Source of the DNA: an endosymbiont of Escarpia spicata
GTDB taxonomy: Bacteria > Pseudomonadota > Gammaproteobacteria > Chromatiales > Chromatiaceae
NCBI GenBank assembly: GCA_003349915.1
Contig: QFXE01000018.1
Coordinates: 62,001 to 126,000, forward strand
DNA length: 64,000 bases
Reading direction: 5' to 3'
Part shown: piece after piece, positions 9,099-17,486 of the stretch
How the letters are laid out: each line of letters begins with the position of its first letter
Position numbering within the stretch: position 1 is the stretch's first letter
Notes under the pieces: model-generated
Told to the model about the DNA's origin: nothing
The model's database searches: none
Seen by the model: only the letters and a program-made list of their open reading frames with translations
Position numbers and translations under genes: made by a program

Positions 9099-10295
9099 AT
9101 GTCAGTGATTATGCAAAACAAGCAAACACTCCTAGTCGCAATACTCTCACTGGTCGCTGTAGGTCTGCTTGCAGTCATCTTCTATAGTCCGATCTGGTGG
9201 GTCTCTCTCACTGCGCCTAACTACCCTGAAGAGTCCTTTCCGGATGGTGTGCGAATTCATTTTCACATGAATGGCGTCTTCAACGGTTGTCAAAAGCAAG
9301 ACAAGGCTGAAATTACTGAGGATGAAGCGCTCGATTGTGTGCATGAGATGGATACCATCAACCACTATGTCGGCATGTATCCCATCGCCGCTGGTGGTCC
9401 TGTAGAGAGAGGCTTCGGTCAATTTCTGATGGCGTTCATGGTCGTTATGTTGCTGGGGTTTATCTGTACCAAGCCAAAAATACGCATGGCGCTGATGAGT
9501 GCAGGTTTTTTAGGTATCGCCCTCTGGATGTATCTCGCGCTGTATGGAGAGGAAGGTTTCAATCTACAGAATGAAGGGTTTGTCACTGCCCTGGTGACCT
9601 CACTTGATCAGGAGGCGTCCGGCGAATCTTCAGAGCCTGAAATCGTCATCGGTGGAATTACCGGCGTCCTGAAAACTTCGCTTGAAGATTCAGGCGTCGA
9701 GGTTATCCTTCCATCTGAGGTGGCGGCTGCAAAGGCAAAGGCTGAAAAAACCGATGTCGGCAAGACACACCTGATCGAGCAGCTCAGGATTACCTACGAT
9801 ATTGACCAGGCTAAATCGGAAACGATGGAGCCGTGGAAGGGCAGTTCCTTCCAGGTCATGTCCTGGCACTATGCCAAGAGCCTGGGACGCTATTTCAATA
9901 ACCAGGAAGAGATTGTGCCGATGGTCGCCACTCTGGAAACTGCGGTCAAAGTTGTTTTCTTTGGTCTGCTGGCGGCGATGGTGGTTGTGGTAGTCGGTGC
10001 GCGCAAGAACAATGGTTTTTTCTATTGGTTGCTGGTAATGGTGCCAATGGCCCTGCCACTCTTCTTTATTATCGACTACTCAGCCTGGCTCTGGTGGTAT
10101 GGACACACCCTGAACGACATGGGCGCTTTTTCGGTCAAACCCTTCATGCCAACCGTATTTGGTCAGGGAAAGGTAGCGCAGTTCACCACCCACTCCTACC
10201 CATACACAGGCTTCTTTCTGATGCTGTTGACGTCGGTGGTATTGGCTGTGGCGGCATTGATTCGTAAGAAACAGTTTAAGGAGTCGAGTGATTGA
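9099..10295 (+). CDS. nosB: NosB-like integral membrane protein
   Basis: 398 residues with about six predicted membrane segments: one near the N-terminus, two around QFLMAFMVVMLLGF and GFLGIALWMYLAL, two around residues 285-330, and one at the C-terminus (LMLLTSVVLAVAALI). Long periplasmic loops lie between. Membrane proteins of this size and position, between nosZ and nosD, are called NosB and are a hallmark of clade II clusters; their function is unsettled. The ATG at 9099 sits after GGGGGACTC; an upstream TTG (9069) is also in frame. The stop overlaps the nosD start in ATTGA. Confidence 0.85.
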   Translation: MSVIMQNKQTLLVAILSLVAVGLLAVIFYSPIWWVSLTAPNYPEESFPDGVRIHFHMNGVFNGCQKQDKAEITEDEALDCVHEMDTINHYVGMYPIAAGGPVERGFGQFLMAFMVVMLLGFICTKPKIRMALMSAGFLGIALWMYLALYGEEGFNLQNEGFVTALVTSLDQEASGESSEPEIVIGGITGVLKTSLEDSGVEVILPSEVAAAKAKAEKTDVGKTHLIEQLRITYDIDQAKSETMEPWKGSSFQVMSWHYAKSLGRYFNNQEEIVPMVATLETAVKVVFFGLLAAMVVVVVGARKNNGFFYWLLVMVPMALPLFFIIDYSAWLWWYGHTLNDMGAFSVKPFMPTVFGQGKVAQFTTHSYPYTGFFLMLLTSVVLAVAALIRKKQFKESSD

Positions 10296-11653
10296 AGTCA
10301 TCGCTTTGGTCGCATGTCCTGGTCTGTCTTGCCTTTTTGCTATTGCCTTTGGGCAGCAGTCAGGCAGCCTATCCCTCGTTTCAAGAACTGGTCGATGCGG
10401 CTGACCCTAAAGGTACGCTGACTCCACCGCCCGGCACTTATGCCGGGCCGGTTACTATCGAGAGCGCCATTACTATCGATGGCAGGGGGAAGGTTACTAT
10501 TGATGCCGGTGGCAAGGGTTCGGTCATCTATCTGGATACTGATGGCGCAACCCTGAAAAATCTGCATCTGACCAACTCAGGTGAATCCCACAACGATATC
10601 GATTCGGGGGTTCAGGTTCGCGGCAATTTCAATGTCATCAAGGATAATGTCATCGACAATGCCCTGTTTGGCATAGATCTCCAGCAGTCTGAGAACAACG
10701 TCGTGCAGCGAAACCGCATCTCCTCCAAGCCTTTCGATCTAGGTATGCGGGGTGATTCTGTTCGTCTTTGGTACAGTTTCAACAACAAGATCACGGACAA
10801 TATCATCCGGGATTCCCGGGACATGGTCGTCTGGTATTCGGCAGATAATCTGATTGCCCGAAATGATTCCCGTGGTGGTCGTTATTCCCTCCATTTCATG
10901 TATTCGAAATACAATGAGGTGCTAGAGAACCACTACGAAAACAATTCGGTGGGTATCTTCCTGATGTACAGCGACGGCGTACAGGTGAAGAACAATTATA
11001 TCGCCCACGCCTTGGGGCCGACTGGGATGGGCATAGGTTTTAAAGAGACGTCCGATGTGGATGTCGTCGGCAATCAGATTCTCTATTGCGCCACCGGTAT
11101 CTACCTGGATATATCGCCTTATGATCCTGAGACAACCAATCGACTGAAGAATAATCTGATCGCCTATAGTGGAATTGGTATGCTGTTCCTGAATGACTGG
11201 ACAGGCAACATCCTCGAGAGCAACAGCTTTAAGGGTAACATTACTCAGGTTGCTGTTTCCGGTGCGGGTAAAACGGCAAACCGGAACGACTGGTTCGGAA
11301 ACTACTGGGACGACTATGCAGGATTCGACCAGGATCGGGACGGCGTGGGTGATAAGCCCTACGAACTCTACAGTTATGCCGACAGAATCTGGATGGATGT
11401 GCCACCGGCCCGGTTTTTCAAAGGTTCGCCGGTTTTGGAAGTGATGGACTTTCTGGAACGACTGGCCCCGTTTTCCAATCCGAATATGCTGGTTAGGGAC
11501 AAGAAACCGATGATGGCGGCACAATTATCCGTTGCTGAGGTGGAGCAGGAGAGTGGGCACGCCGTGACTGGTGAAACAGCCGGGGATGGGAAAGTGGAAA
11601 GCCAGGATACGTATGACCCACTAAAGGCGCTTAGAGAATCGCTGGGCCGATAG
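10292..11653 (+). CDS. nosD: Periplasmic copper-site maturation protein NosD
   Basis: 453 residues with a Sec signal (SSQAAYPS) and a right-handed parallel beta-helix (repeated N-rich strands such as NNVVQRNRISS, NNKITDNIIRD, YNEVLENHYENN) of the NosD/CASH type. NosD works with the NosFY ABC transporter to assemble the CuZ cluster of NosZ. The start is TTG, supported by the ribosome site AAGGAGTCGAG and translational coupling to nosB (4-bp overlap). An acidic tail of about 50 residues follows the helix. Family length is normal. Confidence 0.95.
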   Translation: MKSSLWSHVLVCLAFLLLPLGSSQAAYPSFQELVDAADPKGTLTPPPGTYAGPVTIESAITIDGRGKVTIDAGGKGSVIYLDTDGATLKNLHLTNSGESHNDIDSGVQVRGNFNVIKDNVIDNALFGIDLQQSENNVVQRNRISSKPFDLGMRGDSVRLWYSFNNKITDNIIRDSRDMVVWYSADNLIARNDSRGGRYSLHFMYSKYNEVLENHYENNSVGIFLMYSDGVQVKNNYIAHALGPTGMGIGFKETSDVDVVGNQILYCATGIYLDISPYDPETTNRLKNNLIAYSGIGMLFLNDWTGNILESNSFKGNITQVAVSGAGKTANRNDWFGNYWDDYAGFDQDRDGVGDKPYELYSYADRIWMDVPPARFFKGSPVLEVMDFLERLAPFSNPNMLVRDKKPMMAAQLSVAEVEQESGHAVTGETAGDGKVESQDTYDPLKALRESLGR

Positions 11654-11687
11654 CAACAGCACCGAATTTCTGGAGGCAGGATTTCTG

Positions 11688-12587
11688 ATGAGTGACATGA
11701 CTACGAAAAAGTCCAAAGCCAAAAGGCCGCTCTCACCAAAACGGAAGGAGCAGAGCCGACGGGAGTTTTTGCGTTCCTCAGTATTGACCGTAGGTGTTGT
11801 CGGTGTTTCTCTGCTCGGGATCATTCCCGTGGTGCAAGGGACATCGATCCGGCTGCGTCCTCCAGGCGCGATCAAGACCCCTTTTGACGAGCAGGAGTTC
11901 TTTGCCTCCTGCATCAAGTGTGGACAGTGTGTGCAGGTCTGCCCGGTGAATGCGATTAAACTGGCGGATATCGAGGATGGCTTCGGCATCGGTGTTCCCT
12001 ATATCGATGCACGGGCTCAAGCCTGTGACTTCTCTTGTGACGGTCTGCAGTGCGTGCTGGCTTGCCCAACTGGCGCTTTGACCCATCATCTCGACTATCC
12101 TGCTGATACCCGCATGGGCTTTGCTCGTCTCGCCCGCCCCAGGGCCTGCCTTGCAGTACAGGGTAAAGGTTTCAAAGGTCAGGCCAGAGGGCCGGACTAC
12201 GAGGGGCTTTTACGCTATGACGAGGTGGACCGCTGGAATCCTATCTCTGTGGCTGATCACCCATATGATCTGGAGTTATGCGATCTATGCGTTCGCCAGT
12301 GTCCCATTGAGATCCGTATCACCCAATGTGCGGAAAAGGCGAAACAGGCTGAAGCCTCTGGAGATTCCGGCAAGGTCGCCAGGGTGGCTGAGCAGCATGG
12401 CAATGAATGTCCGCCAAAGCACGCCATTGCGCTGGAGCCTTTCGAGCTGCCGAATGGAGAGACGAGAATGAAACCCGTGATCAAGGAGGGGTGTGTTGGT
12501 TGCGGCGTCTGCGAAATGATCTGTCCTGTTGAGTCAGCTGCAATTGTGGTCGATCTGGATAAAACCACGGATACGCTGGGAGGTTGA
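11688..12587 (+). CDS. nosG: Ferredoxin-type protein NosG (NapG-like)
   Basis: 299 residues with a twin-arginine signal (SRREFLRSS followed by a hydrophobic stretch) and cysteine motifs for four [4Fe-4S] clusters: CIKCGQCVQVCP, CDFSCDGLQCVLACP, CDLCVRQCP and CVGCGVCEMICP. NapG-like proteins sit on the periplasmic face and form a menaquinol dehydrogenase with a NapH-like membrane partner, here the next gene. The nearby men cluster supplies the quinone. The stop lies one base before the nosH start. Confidence 0.93.
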   Translation: MSDMTTKKSKAKRPLSPKRKEQSRREFLRSSVLTVGVVGVSLLGIIPVVQGTSIRLRPPGAIKTPFDEQEFFASCIKCGQCVQVCPVNAIKLADIEDGFGIGVPYIDARAQACDFSCDGLQCVLACPTGALTHHLDYPADTRMGFARLARPRACLAVQGKGFKGQARGPDYEGLLRYDEVDRWNPISVADHPYDLELCDLCVRQCPIEIRITQCAEKAKQAEASGDSGKVARVAEQHGNECPPKHAIALEPFELPNGETRMKPVIKEGCVGCGVCEMICPVESAAIVVDLDKTTDTLGG

Positions 12588-12588
12588 T

Positions 12589-13560
12589 ATGCGATACATA
12601 AGAGACTCCCTGTCACAAATATTTGGCAATAAACCTCGCCGACCCTCTAAGGAGGAGCAGCCATCCGAACTGTTAGAGATCTATCAGGGCAAAAAAGGTA
12701 ATCTCTCCAAGGCGGATGTTGAAGCAGTACGCCATGAGCATCATACGGGTTGTTGTAATAAATGGCAGCGGCGGCGCTGGATTACCCTGATACTGGTAAA
12801 TGTGCTGTTTGTCGTCTCCTACTATTTCGACGTGCAGCTATTGGAAGGTGCGCTTACGGCATCACGCTTTGTGGGTTTTCACATGGCGGATCTCAACTCA
12901 GCGCTGCAGGTGGCTTTGGCCTATAAGCACATCGTGTTGAATCTGGTGATCGGTACGGTCACTGTATTTATTATGTGGATCTTGCTCGGTGGCCGCACCT
13001 TCTGCTCCTGGGTTTGCCCATACCACTTGTTGGCTGAGTGGACGGAATATCTCCACCTCTGGCTGGTGAAGAAGAAGCTGATCAAGAACCACACATTCAA
13101 CCGCAAGGTCCGTGGTGTTTTCTACGTGATTTTCGCCTTGCTTGCGTTGATCTCCGGATATACCGTTTTTGAGACCATCTCCCCTACTGGTATATTGAGT
13201 CGCGCCCTGATCTATGGACCAGGTGTTGCGTTGATCTGGGTGGGGGCGCTGCTGCTGTTCGAAGTCTTCTACTCCCGTCGTGCCTGGTGCCGTTATGTTT
13301 GTCCAATTGGCGTCACCTATGGCGTCGTGGGTGTGTTGTCTCCGCTGCGGGTAAAGTACAATGCCGAAGCTTGCCACCACGAAGGCGACTGCCGCAAGAT
13401 CTGTATGGTGCCTCATGTGCTCGATTTGACTGTCCGTGGGGCAGCCTATGATATTAATCAGGATGTAGGTGCGGACTGTACCCGCTGTGGAATGTGTGTT
13501 GATGTCTGCCCCACTGGCTCTCTGACCTATGAAATAAAGGGTTTGAGTAAACTGCTCTGA
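12589..13560 (+). CDS. nosH: Polyferredoxin membrane protein NosH (NapH-like)
   Basis: 323 residues with four to five membrane segments, two CX3CP motifs (CSWVCPYHL, CRYVCPIGV) typical of NapH/NosR polyferredoxins, and a C-terminal [4Fe-4S] motif CTRCGMCVDVCP. Expected to oxidise menaquinol at the membrane with NosG and pass electrons to the periplasmic cytochromes. The start at 12589 is preferred over an in-frame ATG 60 bp upstream because that one lies within nosG and lacks a ribosome site. Confidence 0.93.
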   Translation: MRYIRDSLSQIFGNKPRRPSKEEQPSELLEIYQGKKGNLSKADVEAVRHEHHTGCCNKWQRRRWITLILVNVLFVVSYYFDVQLLEGALTASRFVGFHMADLNSALQVALAYKHIVLNLVIGTVTVFIMWILLGGRTFCSWVCPYHLLAEWTEYLHLWLVKKKLIKNHTFNRKVRGVFYVIFALLALISGYTVFETISPTGILSRALIYGPGVALIWVGALLLFEVFYSRRAWCRYVCPIGVTYGVVGVLSPLRVKYNAEACHHEGDCRKICMVPHVLDLTVRGAAYDINQDVGADCTRCGMCVDVCPTGSLTYEIKGLSKLL

Positions 13561-13662
13561 TCTACGATACGGCCCGTATGAAGCTTGCAAACTGCGGGAC
13601 TGCCAATGATTTAGCTATTCTGTTCCCGGATGCCGCAAGCATCTTCCGGGTTGCGATGATTG

Positions 13663-14544
13663 ATGATTCAGTTTGAAAATATCGTAAAACGATTTCGACG
13701 CAACGAAGTACTGAAGGGTGTGAACCTGACGATTGATCGGGGACACAGGGTTGCTTTGGTGGGTTCAAACGGTGCCGGTAAGACGACGCTGATACGTTGT
13801 CTGTTGGGTGAGTATACTTGTGACGGCCGGGTGCTGGTGGACGGCATGGATCCACGCAAGCAGCGGCGTGAAGTACTCTCCAAGGTCGGTTTTGTACCGC
13901 AACTGCCGCCACCTTTGCGTATGCCGGTGGGGCAGTTGATTCGCTTTGCCGCCAGCCTTTGTGAATCCGATCCTGCCCGGATGCGCGATGTGGCACAAAA
14001 GCTTGGATTCGATGCGGAACAATTTCGCCACCAACCCTTTGTAAAGCTCTCCGGTGGACAGAAACAGAAGCTGTTGATTGCCATTGCCCTCGGGCGCGAG
14101 AGTGAACTGTTGGTCATGGATGAGCCCGCAGCCAATCTCGATCCGGATGCCCGGCACATCTTTTTTCAACTGCTGGCGGAGAAGCAGGAACGCGCGGCGA
14201 TGTTGATCTCCAGCCATCGTCTGGATGAGGTTGCTACGCTTGTAAACCGGGTTATCGAGATGGATCAGGGCAAGGTGGTCCTCGATGACCGGGTAGCTGA
14301 CCTGGTGGAACTCTCCTCTCGGCTGCGTTGCCGATTGCGCTTGATCCAGCCCGAAGAGGCATTCGCCAAAACAATCGGAGAGTGGGGTTTTCTGGGCGCG
14401 GCGGACGGCGTGACTTGGGAAGGCTATATTGCCGGACCGGACCGGCTGCGATTTCTTGGTGTTCTCTCCCGCTATGCTGCTCTGCTTGCCGGCATGGAGA
14501 TGGAAGAGGCAGAGGAGCAGGTGGCTGCTGCCAATGTCAGCTAA
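13663..14544 (+). CDS. nosF: ABC transporter ATP-binding protein NosF
   Basis: 293 residues with Walker A GSNGAGKTT, the signature LSGGQKQK and Walker B ELLVMDEP, followed by the H-loop SSHRLDE. It energises the NosFY(D) system that matures the CuZ centre. The ATG at 13663 is taken; a TTG directly before it is also in frame. About 100 bp without a gene separate it from nosH. Its 3' end overlaps nosL by 11 bp. Confidence 0.94.
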   Translation: MIQFENIVKRFRRNEVLKGVNLTIDRGHRVALVGSNGAGKTTLIRCLLGEYTCDGRVLVDGMDPRKQRREVLSKVGFVPQLPPPLRMPVGQLIRFAASLCESDPARMRDVAQKLGFDAEQFRHQPFVKLSGGQKQKLLIAIALGRESELLVMDEPAANLDPDARHIFFQLLAEKQERAAMLISSHRLDEVATLVNRVIEMDQGKVVLDDRVADLVELSSRLRCRLRLIQPEEAFAKTIGEWGFLGAADGVTWEGYIAGPDRLRFLGVLSRYAALLAGMEMEEAEEQVAAANVS

Positions 14545-15103
14545 GCGCTGTTACAGCCTGCTTGCGGGGTTGGCTATTCTTCTTCTGACTGCCTGCTCCG
14601 GTGATCCGGGTACGGGCCCCAAAGAGGTGAAATGGGATCGGGTTACCTGTGAACGCTGCCGTATGGTACTCAGCGACCGGCACTATTCCGCCCAGATTCG
14701 CTATTTTCCAGAAGGTAAACGTTCCAAAGTGCTGGGGTTTGACGATATCGGTTGTGCAACGCTCTGGTTGGACACACAGCCATGGAAAGATGATCCGAAG
14801 ACAGAGATCTGGGTTACCGATTTTCGTACCGGCGATTGGATCGATGCGCGCACCGCCACCTACGTAAAAGAGAAAATTACGCCGATGGAGTACGGATTGG
14901 GTGCCCAATCAGATCCGACGCCTGAAGGACTCAATTTTTCCCAGGCGAAACTGCACGTCATCGAAGTGGAGAAGCGTTTCAGCATTCATGGCGTTCACTT
15001 GCTTGACCGACTGAAAGAGCAGGCGGAACGGCGCGATGCCAGGCGCAAAGCCCAACAGGCGGAGCAGGCTCCACCTCCAATCATTCCAAAGAATCAATAC
15101 TGA
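14534..15103 (+). CDS. nosL: NosL-like copper-binding lipoprotein
   Basis: 189 residues with a lipoprotein signal (LLLTACSGD). The mature start holds VTCERCRMVLSDRHYSAQI, the Cys/Met copper site seen in NosL. NosL hands Cu(I) to NosD for NosZ maturation. The C-terminal 30 residues are charged and Ala/Gln-rich (DARRKAQQAEQA). The start lies inside the end of nosF, and the stop overlaps the nosY start in TGATG, so nosF, nosL and nosY are translationally coupled. Confidence 0.9.
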   Translation: MSAKRCYSLLAGLAILLLTACSGDPGTGPKEVKWDRVTCERCRMVLSDRHYSAQIRYFPEGKRSKVLGFDDIGCATLWLDTQPWKDDPKTEIWVTDFRTGDWIDARTATYVKEKITPMEYGLGAQSDPTPEGLNFSQAKLHVIEVEKRFSIHGVHLLDRLKEQAERRDARRKAQQAEQAPPPIIPKNQY

Positions 15104-15930
15104 TGAAAAATCTCTGGCTTACTGCTTACACAGACATAATAGAATCCCTGCGGGCTCGCTGGTTCATGGTCTATTCCATGGTGTTTGGAGGATTGGTGGT
15201 GATTCTCTTTGCCTTTGGCCTGGCCGAGTCCCGCATCATGGGCTTTACCGGTCTCTCCCGTCTGCTGATTACCTATATCCAGCTATCGATGGCAATACTG
15301 CCGGTGTTTGTATTGATCACTACGGTACGCTCGGTGGCCGGAGACCGGGAGGCGGGGGTTTTTGAATATCTCCTCTCTTTGCCGATCACACTGAGCGCCT
15401 GGTTTTGGGGACGGGTGTTCGGCCGTTTTTTCGTTGTCTTCCTGCCGGTGTTGCTCGCGATGGTGGGTGCGGTTGTCTGGGGAACGATAAAAGGGGCTGA
15501 AGTGCCGTGGGAGCTGCTGGTCTACTATACCGGCCTGCTCATGTCTCTCGCCTGGTGCTTTCTCGGTATTGGTATGTTGATTTCAACCATTGCACGCTCC
15601 TCCGACGTGGCACAGGGTGCCGCTTTTGTCGTCTGGTTGAGTCTGCTGCTCTTTCTTGACCTGATATTGCTCGGTGTAATGATTCGTGAACACCTTCCGC
15701 CGGAGAGTGCGGTGGCTATCGCACTGGCCAACCCAATGCAGGTATTTCGTACCGCCACCATGATGCTGTTCGATCCGCAACTGGTGCTGCTTGGTCCAAC
15801 GGCTTATGTGATCCTGGATAATTTTGGCCAGGCGGGTTATATCACCTACGCCATTATTTATCCGATTCTGCTGGGTACCGGCTGTGCCTGGTTGGGTTAT
15901 CTGCTGTTTAAACGCAGCGATTTGCCTTGA
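15103..15930 (+). CDS. nosY: ABC transporter permease NosY
   Basis: 275 residues with six predicted membrane segments, of the ABC-2 type used by NosFY. The conserved SVAGDREAGVFEYLLSLPI segment near residue 75 is characteristic. Last gene of the continuous nos run; a 200-bp gap with an inverted repeat follows. Confidence 0.94.
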   Translation: MKNLWLTAYTDIIESLRARWFMVYSMVFGGLVVILFAFGLAESRIMGFTGLSRLLITYIQLSMAILPVFVLITTVRSVAGDREAGVFEYLLSLPITLSAWFWGRVFGRFFVVFLPVLLAMVGAVVWGTIKGAEVPWELLVYYTGLLMSLAWCFLGIGMLISTIARSSDVAQGAAFVVWLSLLLFLDLILLGVMIREHLPPESAVAIALANPMQVFRTATMMLFDPQLVLLGPTAYVILDNFGQAGYITYAIIYPILLGTGCAWLGYLLFKRSDLP

Positions 15931-15987
15931 AAAGAAGGCAAAAGGCGGCTGTGCTCACCGGATATGAACCCTGTAGCTTGATGTACC

Positions 15988-16075
15988 CTAGGCCGGTTCA
16001 AGCGTAGCGGAACCGGCAACCTAAATCGTTCTGCCAAAGTTTGGATGCCCGATCCGCTACGCTTGATTGGGCCTA
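15988..16075. repeat. Intergenic inverted repeat (TCAAGCGTAGCGGA type)
   Basis: The left arm (15988-16015) reads TAGGCCGGTTCAAGCGTAGC and onward; the right arm (16051-16075) is its inverted relative, ending GCTTGATTGGGCCTAC. A single arm of the same family occurs at 38875-38907. Confidence 0.6.
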
Positions 16076-16138
16076 CCAGCTTGACACAAGATTCAGGCAA
16101 ATCTACGATTTGCCAGCCTTTAGCCTGTGCCCAAAATC

Positions 16139-16633
16139 ATGAAAAAACAAAACACCCTCCTTTGGCTGGTCGCCGGGTGCCTCCTGGCCGCTTTTTCGGC
16201 AGTTGCCATCTATAAAGTCTGGCCTTTGCTGCATCCGGAAGTGTTGATTTCCGCCTCTCTTGATTCAGAGTGTGATCTGCGTGCCGGTCCCTGCAGATCA
16301 CAATTGCCCGACGGCAGCAGCATTTCATTTTCTATTGAACCTCGCACCTTGCCTCTGGTGAAACCTATTCAAATAGTGGTCGAGATCGAGGGGTTGGAGG
16401 CGGAGCAGGTCGAAGTGGATTTCAGTGGGGTCGATATGAATATGGGCTTCAATCGGCCGGCATTGGAAAACCAGGGAGAAGGACGTTTTTCGGGAAAAGG
16501 GATGCTGCCTGTCTGTGTGCGTGATGCCATGGAGTGGGAGGCCAAGGTGCTGGTCAAAACGGAAGAGGGCCTGGTCGCTGCGCCTTACCGATTTATTACG
16601 GTCAAACCAGGTGCGTCTCTGCCAGGCAATTAG
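16139..16633 (+). CDS. Membrane-anchored periplasmic protein of unknown function
   Basis: 164 residues with one N-terminal membrane anchor (TLLWLVAGCLLAAFSAVAIY) and a periplasmic domain with the segments SGVDMNMGFNRPAL, KGMLPVC and AMEWEAKVLVKT. The layout recalls FixH-like and other copper-associated small membrane proteins, and Met/Cys residues could bind copper, but I cannot assign a family. It follows nosY after a repeat-bearing gap and may belong to the nos functional group. The ATG at 16139 is taken over an in-frame GTG at 16127 because it starts the hydrophobic anchor cleanly. Confidence 0.6.
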   Translation: MKKQNTLLWLVAGCLLAAFSAVAIYKVWPLLHPEVLISASLDSECDLRAGPCRSQLPDGSSISFSIEPRTLPLVKPIQIVVEIEGLEAEQVEVDFSGVDMNMGFNRPALENQGEGRFSGKGMLPVCVRDAMEWEAKVLVKTEEGLVAAPYRFITVKPGASLPGN

Positions 16634-16688
16634 TCACGCTTCTGGTCAAATGGATGGATATGCATGCTTGGTTCCAAGCGGAGCCATC

Positions 16689-17372
16689 TCAGTCATCCAT
16701 TATGGATAGATAGGCGAAGATGTCAGTGAGTTCTTCATCGCTGAAATCCAGCAGTAACTCCTCATCGGGCTCGCTCTCATCATGGATGCGGATTCTCTTG
16801 CGATACTTTTCCACCTGACGCCAGAGGTAATTCGTATACTGCCCGGCCAGCATTGGTACCGCTTTTTTCAGGTCGCCCCAGCCGTCGCGTCCATGACAGG
16901 AGCCGCACTCCTTACGGTAGGTCTTTTTGCCCTGCTCGATATCTCCCCTGGCACGCGGGACCTGCATCAGCCTTTTTGATTCCAGCAGGCGGGCATAGGC
17001 GTCGAAATCCGGGGCATTTTCGTCGGCGGGCGGGAGTCTTGTTTTTAGTTTGATCTGCTCTAGATAGAGGGAGATATCCTGGATGTCATTGTCCGGCATC
17101 TGGCGTTCGTCGATATACTCGACCATTGCCAGGTTGGGGCGTTTGCGGTCTCGAAACAGGTGGAGTTGTTTTGCGGTAAATGCATTCGGCATGCCTGCAA
17201 TACGTGGATATTCACCCTCTTTTCCGCCCTGTCCAAATTCACCGTGACATCCGGCGCAAACTTCATTGATCTCTTCGCCATTTTCCGGATCGTATTCATG
17301 GCCCACAGCCGACATTGAAAATATCATGCAGAAGAGCAAGGTTATTTTATCTAGTCTGTTAAGGTGGCTCAT
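16689..17372 (-). CDS. Di-haem cytochrome c4-like protein
   Basis: 227 residues with a Sec signal (IFSMSAVGHEYD) and two haem motifs, CAGCHGEFGQGG near residue 36 and CGSCHGRDGWGD near residue 136. Each is followed by a PRIAG or PMLAGQYTNYL segment typical of c4-type domains. The ATG is preceded by AAGAGAG. It runs opposite to the nos genes and is divergent from menE, but its position between nos and men suggests a periplasmic electron carrier for respiration. Its partner cannot be told from sequence. Confidence 0.87.
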   Translation of the reverse strand: MSHLNRLDKITLLFCMIFSMSAVGHEYDPENGEEINEVCAGCHGEFGQGGKEGEYPRIAGMPNAFTAKQLHLFRDRKRPNLAMVEYIDERQMPDNDIQDISLYLEQIKLKTRLPPADENAPDFDAYARLLESKRLMQVPRARGDIEQGKKTYRKECGSCHGRDGWGDLKKAVPMLAGQYTNYLWRQVEKYRKRIRIHDESEPDEELLLDFSDEELTDIFAYLSIMDD

Positions 17373-17486
17373 TGCTCTCTTTTCTGTGGTTTGCTATCTG
17401 TCTGTTATTGCCAGAGTATATCCGAATTGCGGCAGGTATTTGATCAGGGTGTTGGCCCTCCCTGCTTTAACGTAGATCAACTTTCG

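Noticed and set aside
16689-17372. Assigning the minus-strand di-haem cytochrome to the nos operon
   Set aside because: It is on the opposite strand with its own ribosome site; only proximity links it to nos.
17467-17480. TTAACGTAGATCAA as an FNR box for menE or the divergent cytochrome
   Set aside because: Two mismatches in the left half and only 6 bp before the menE start; too weak and badly placed.
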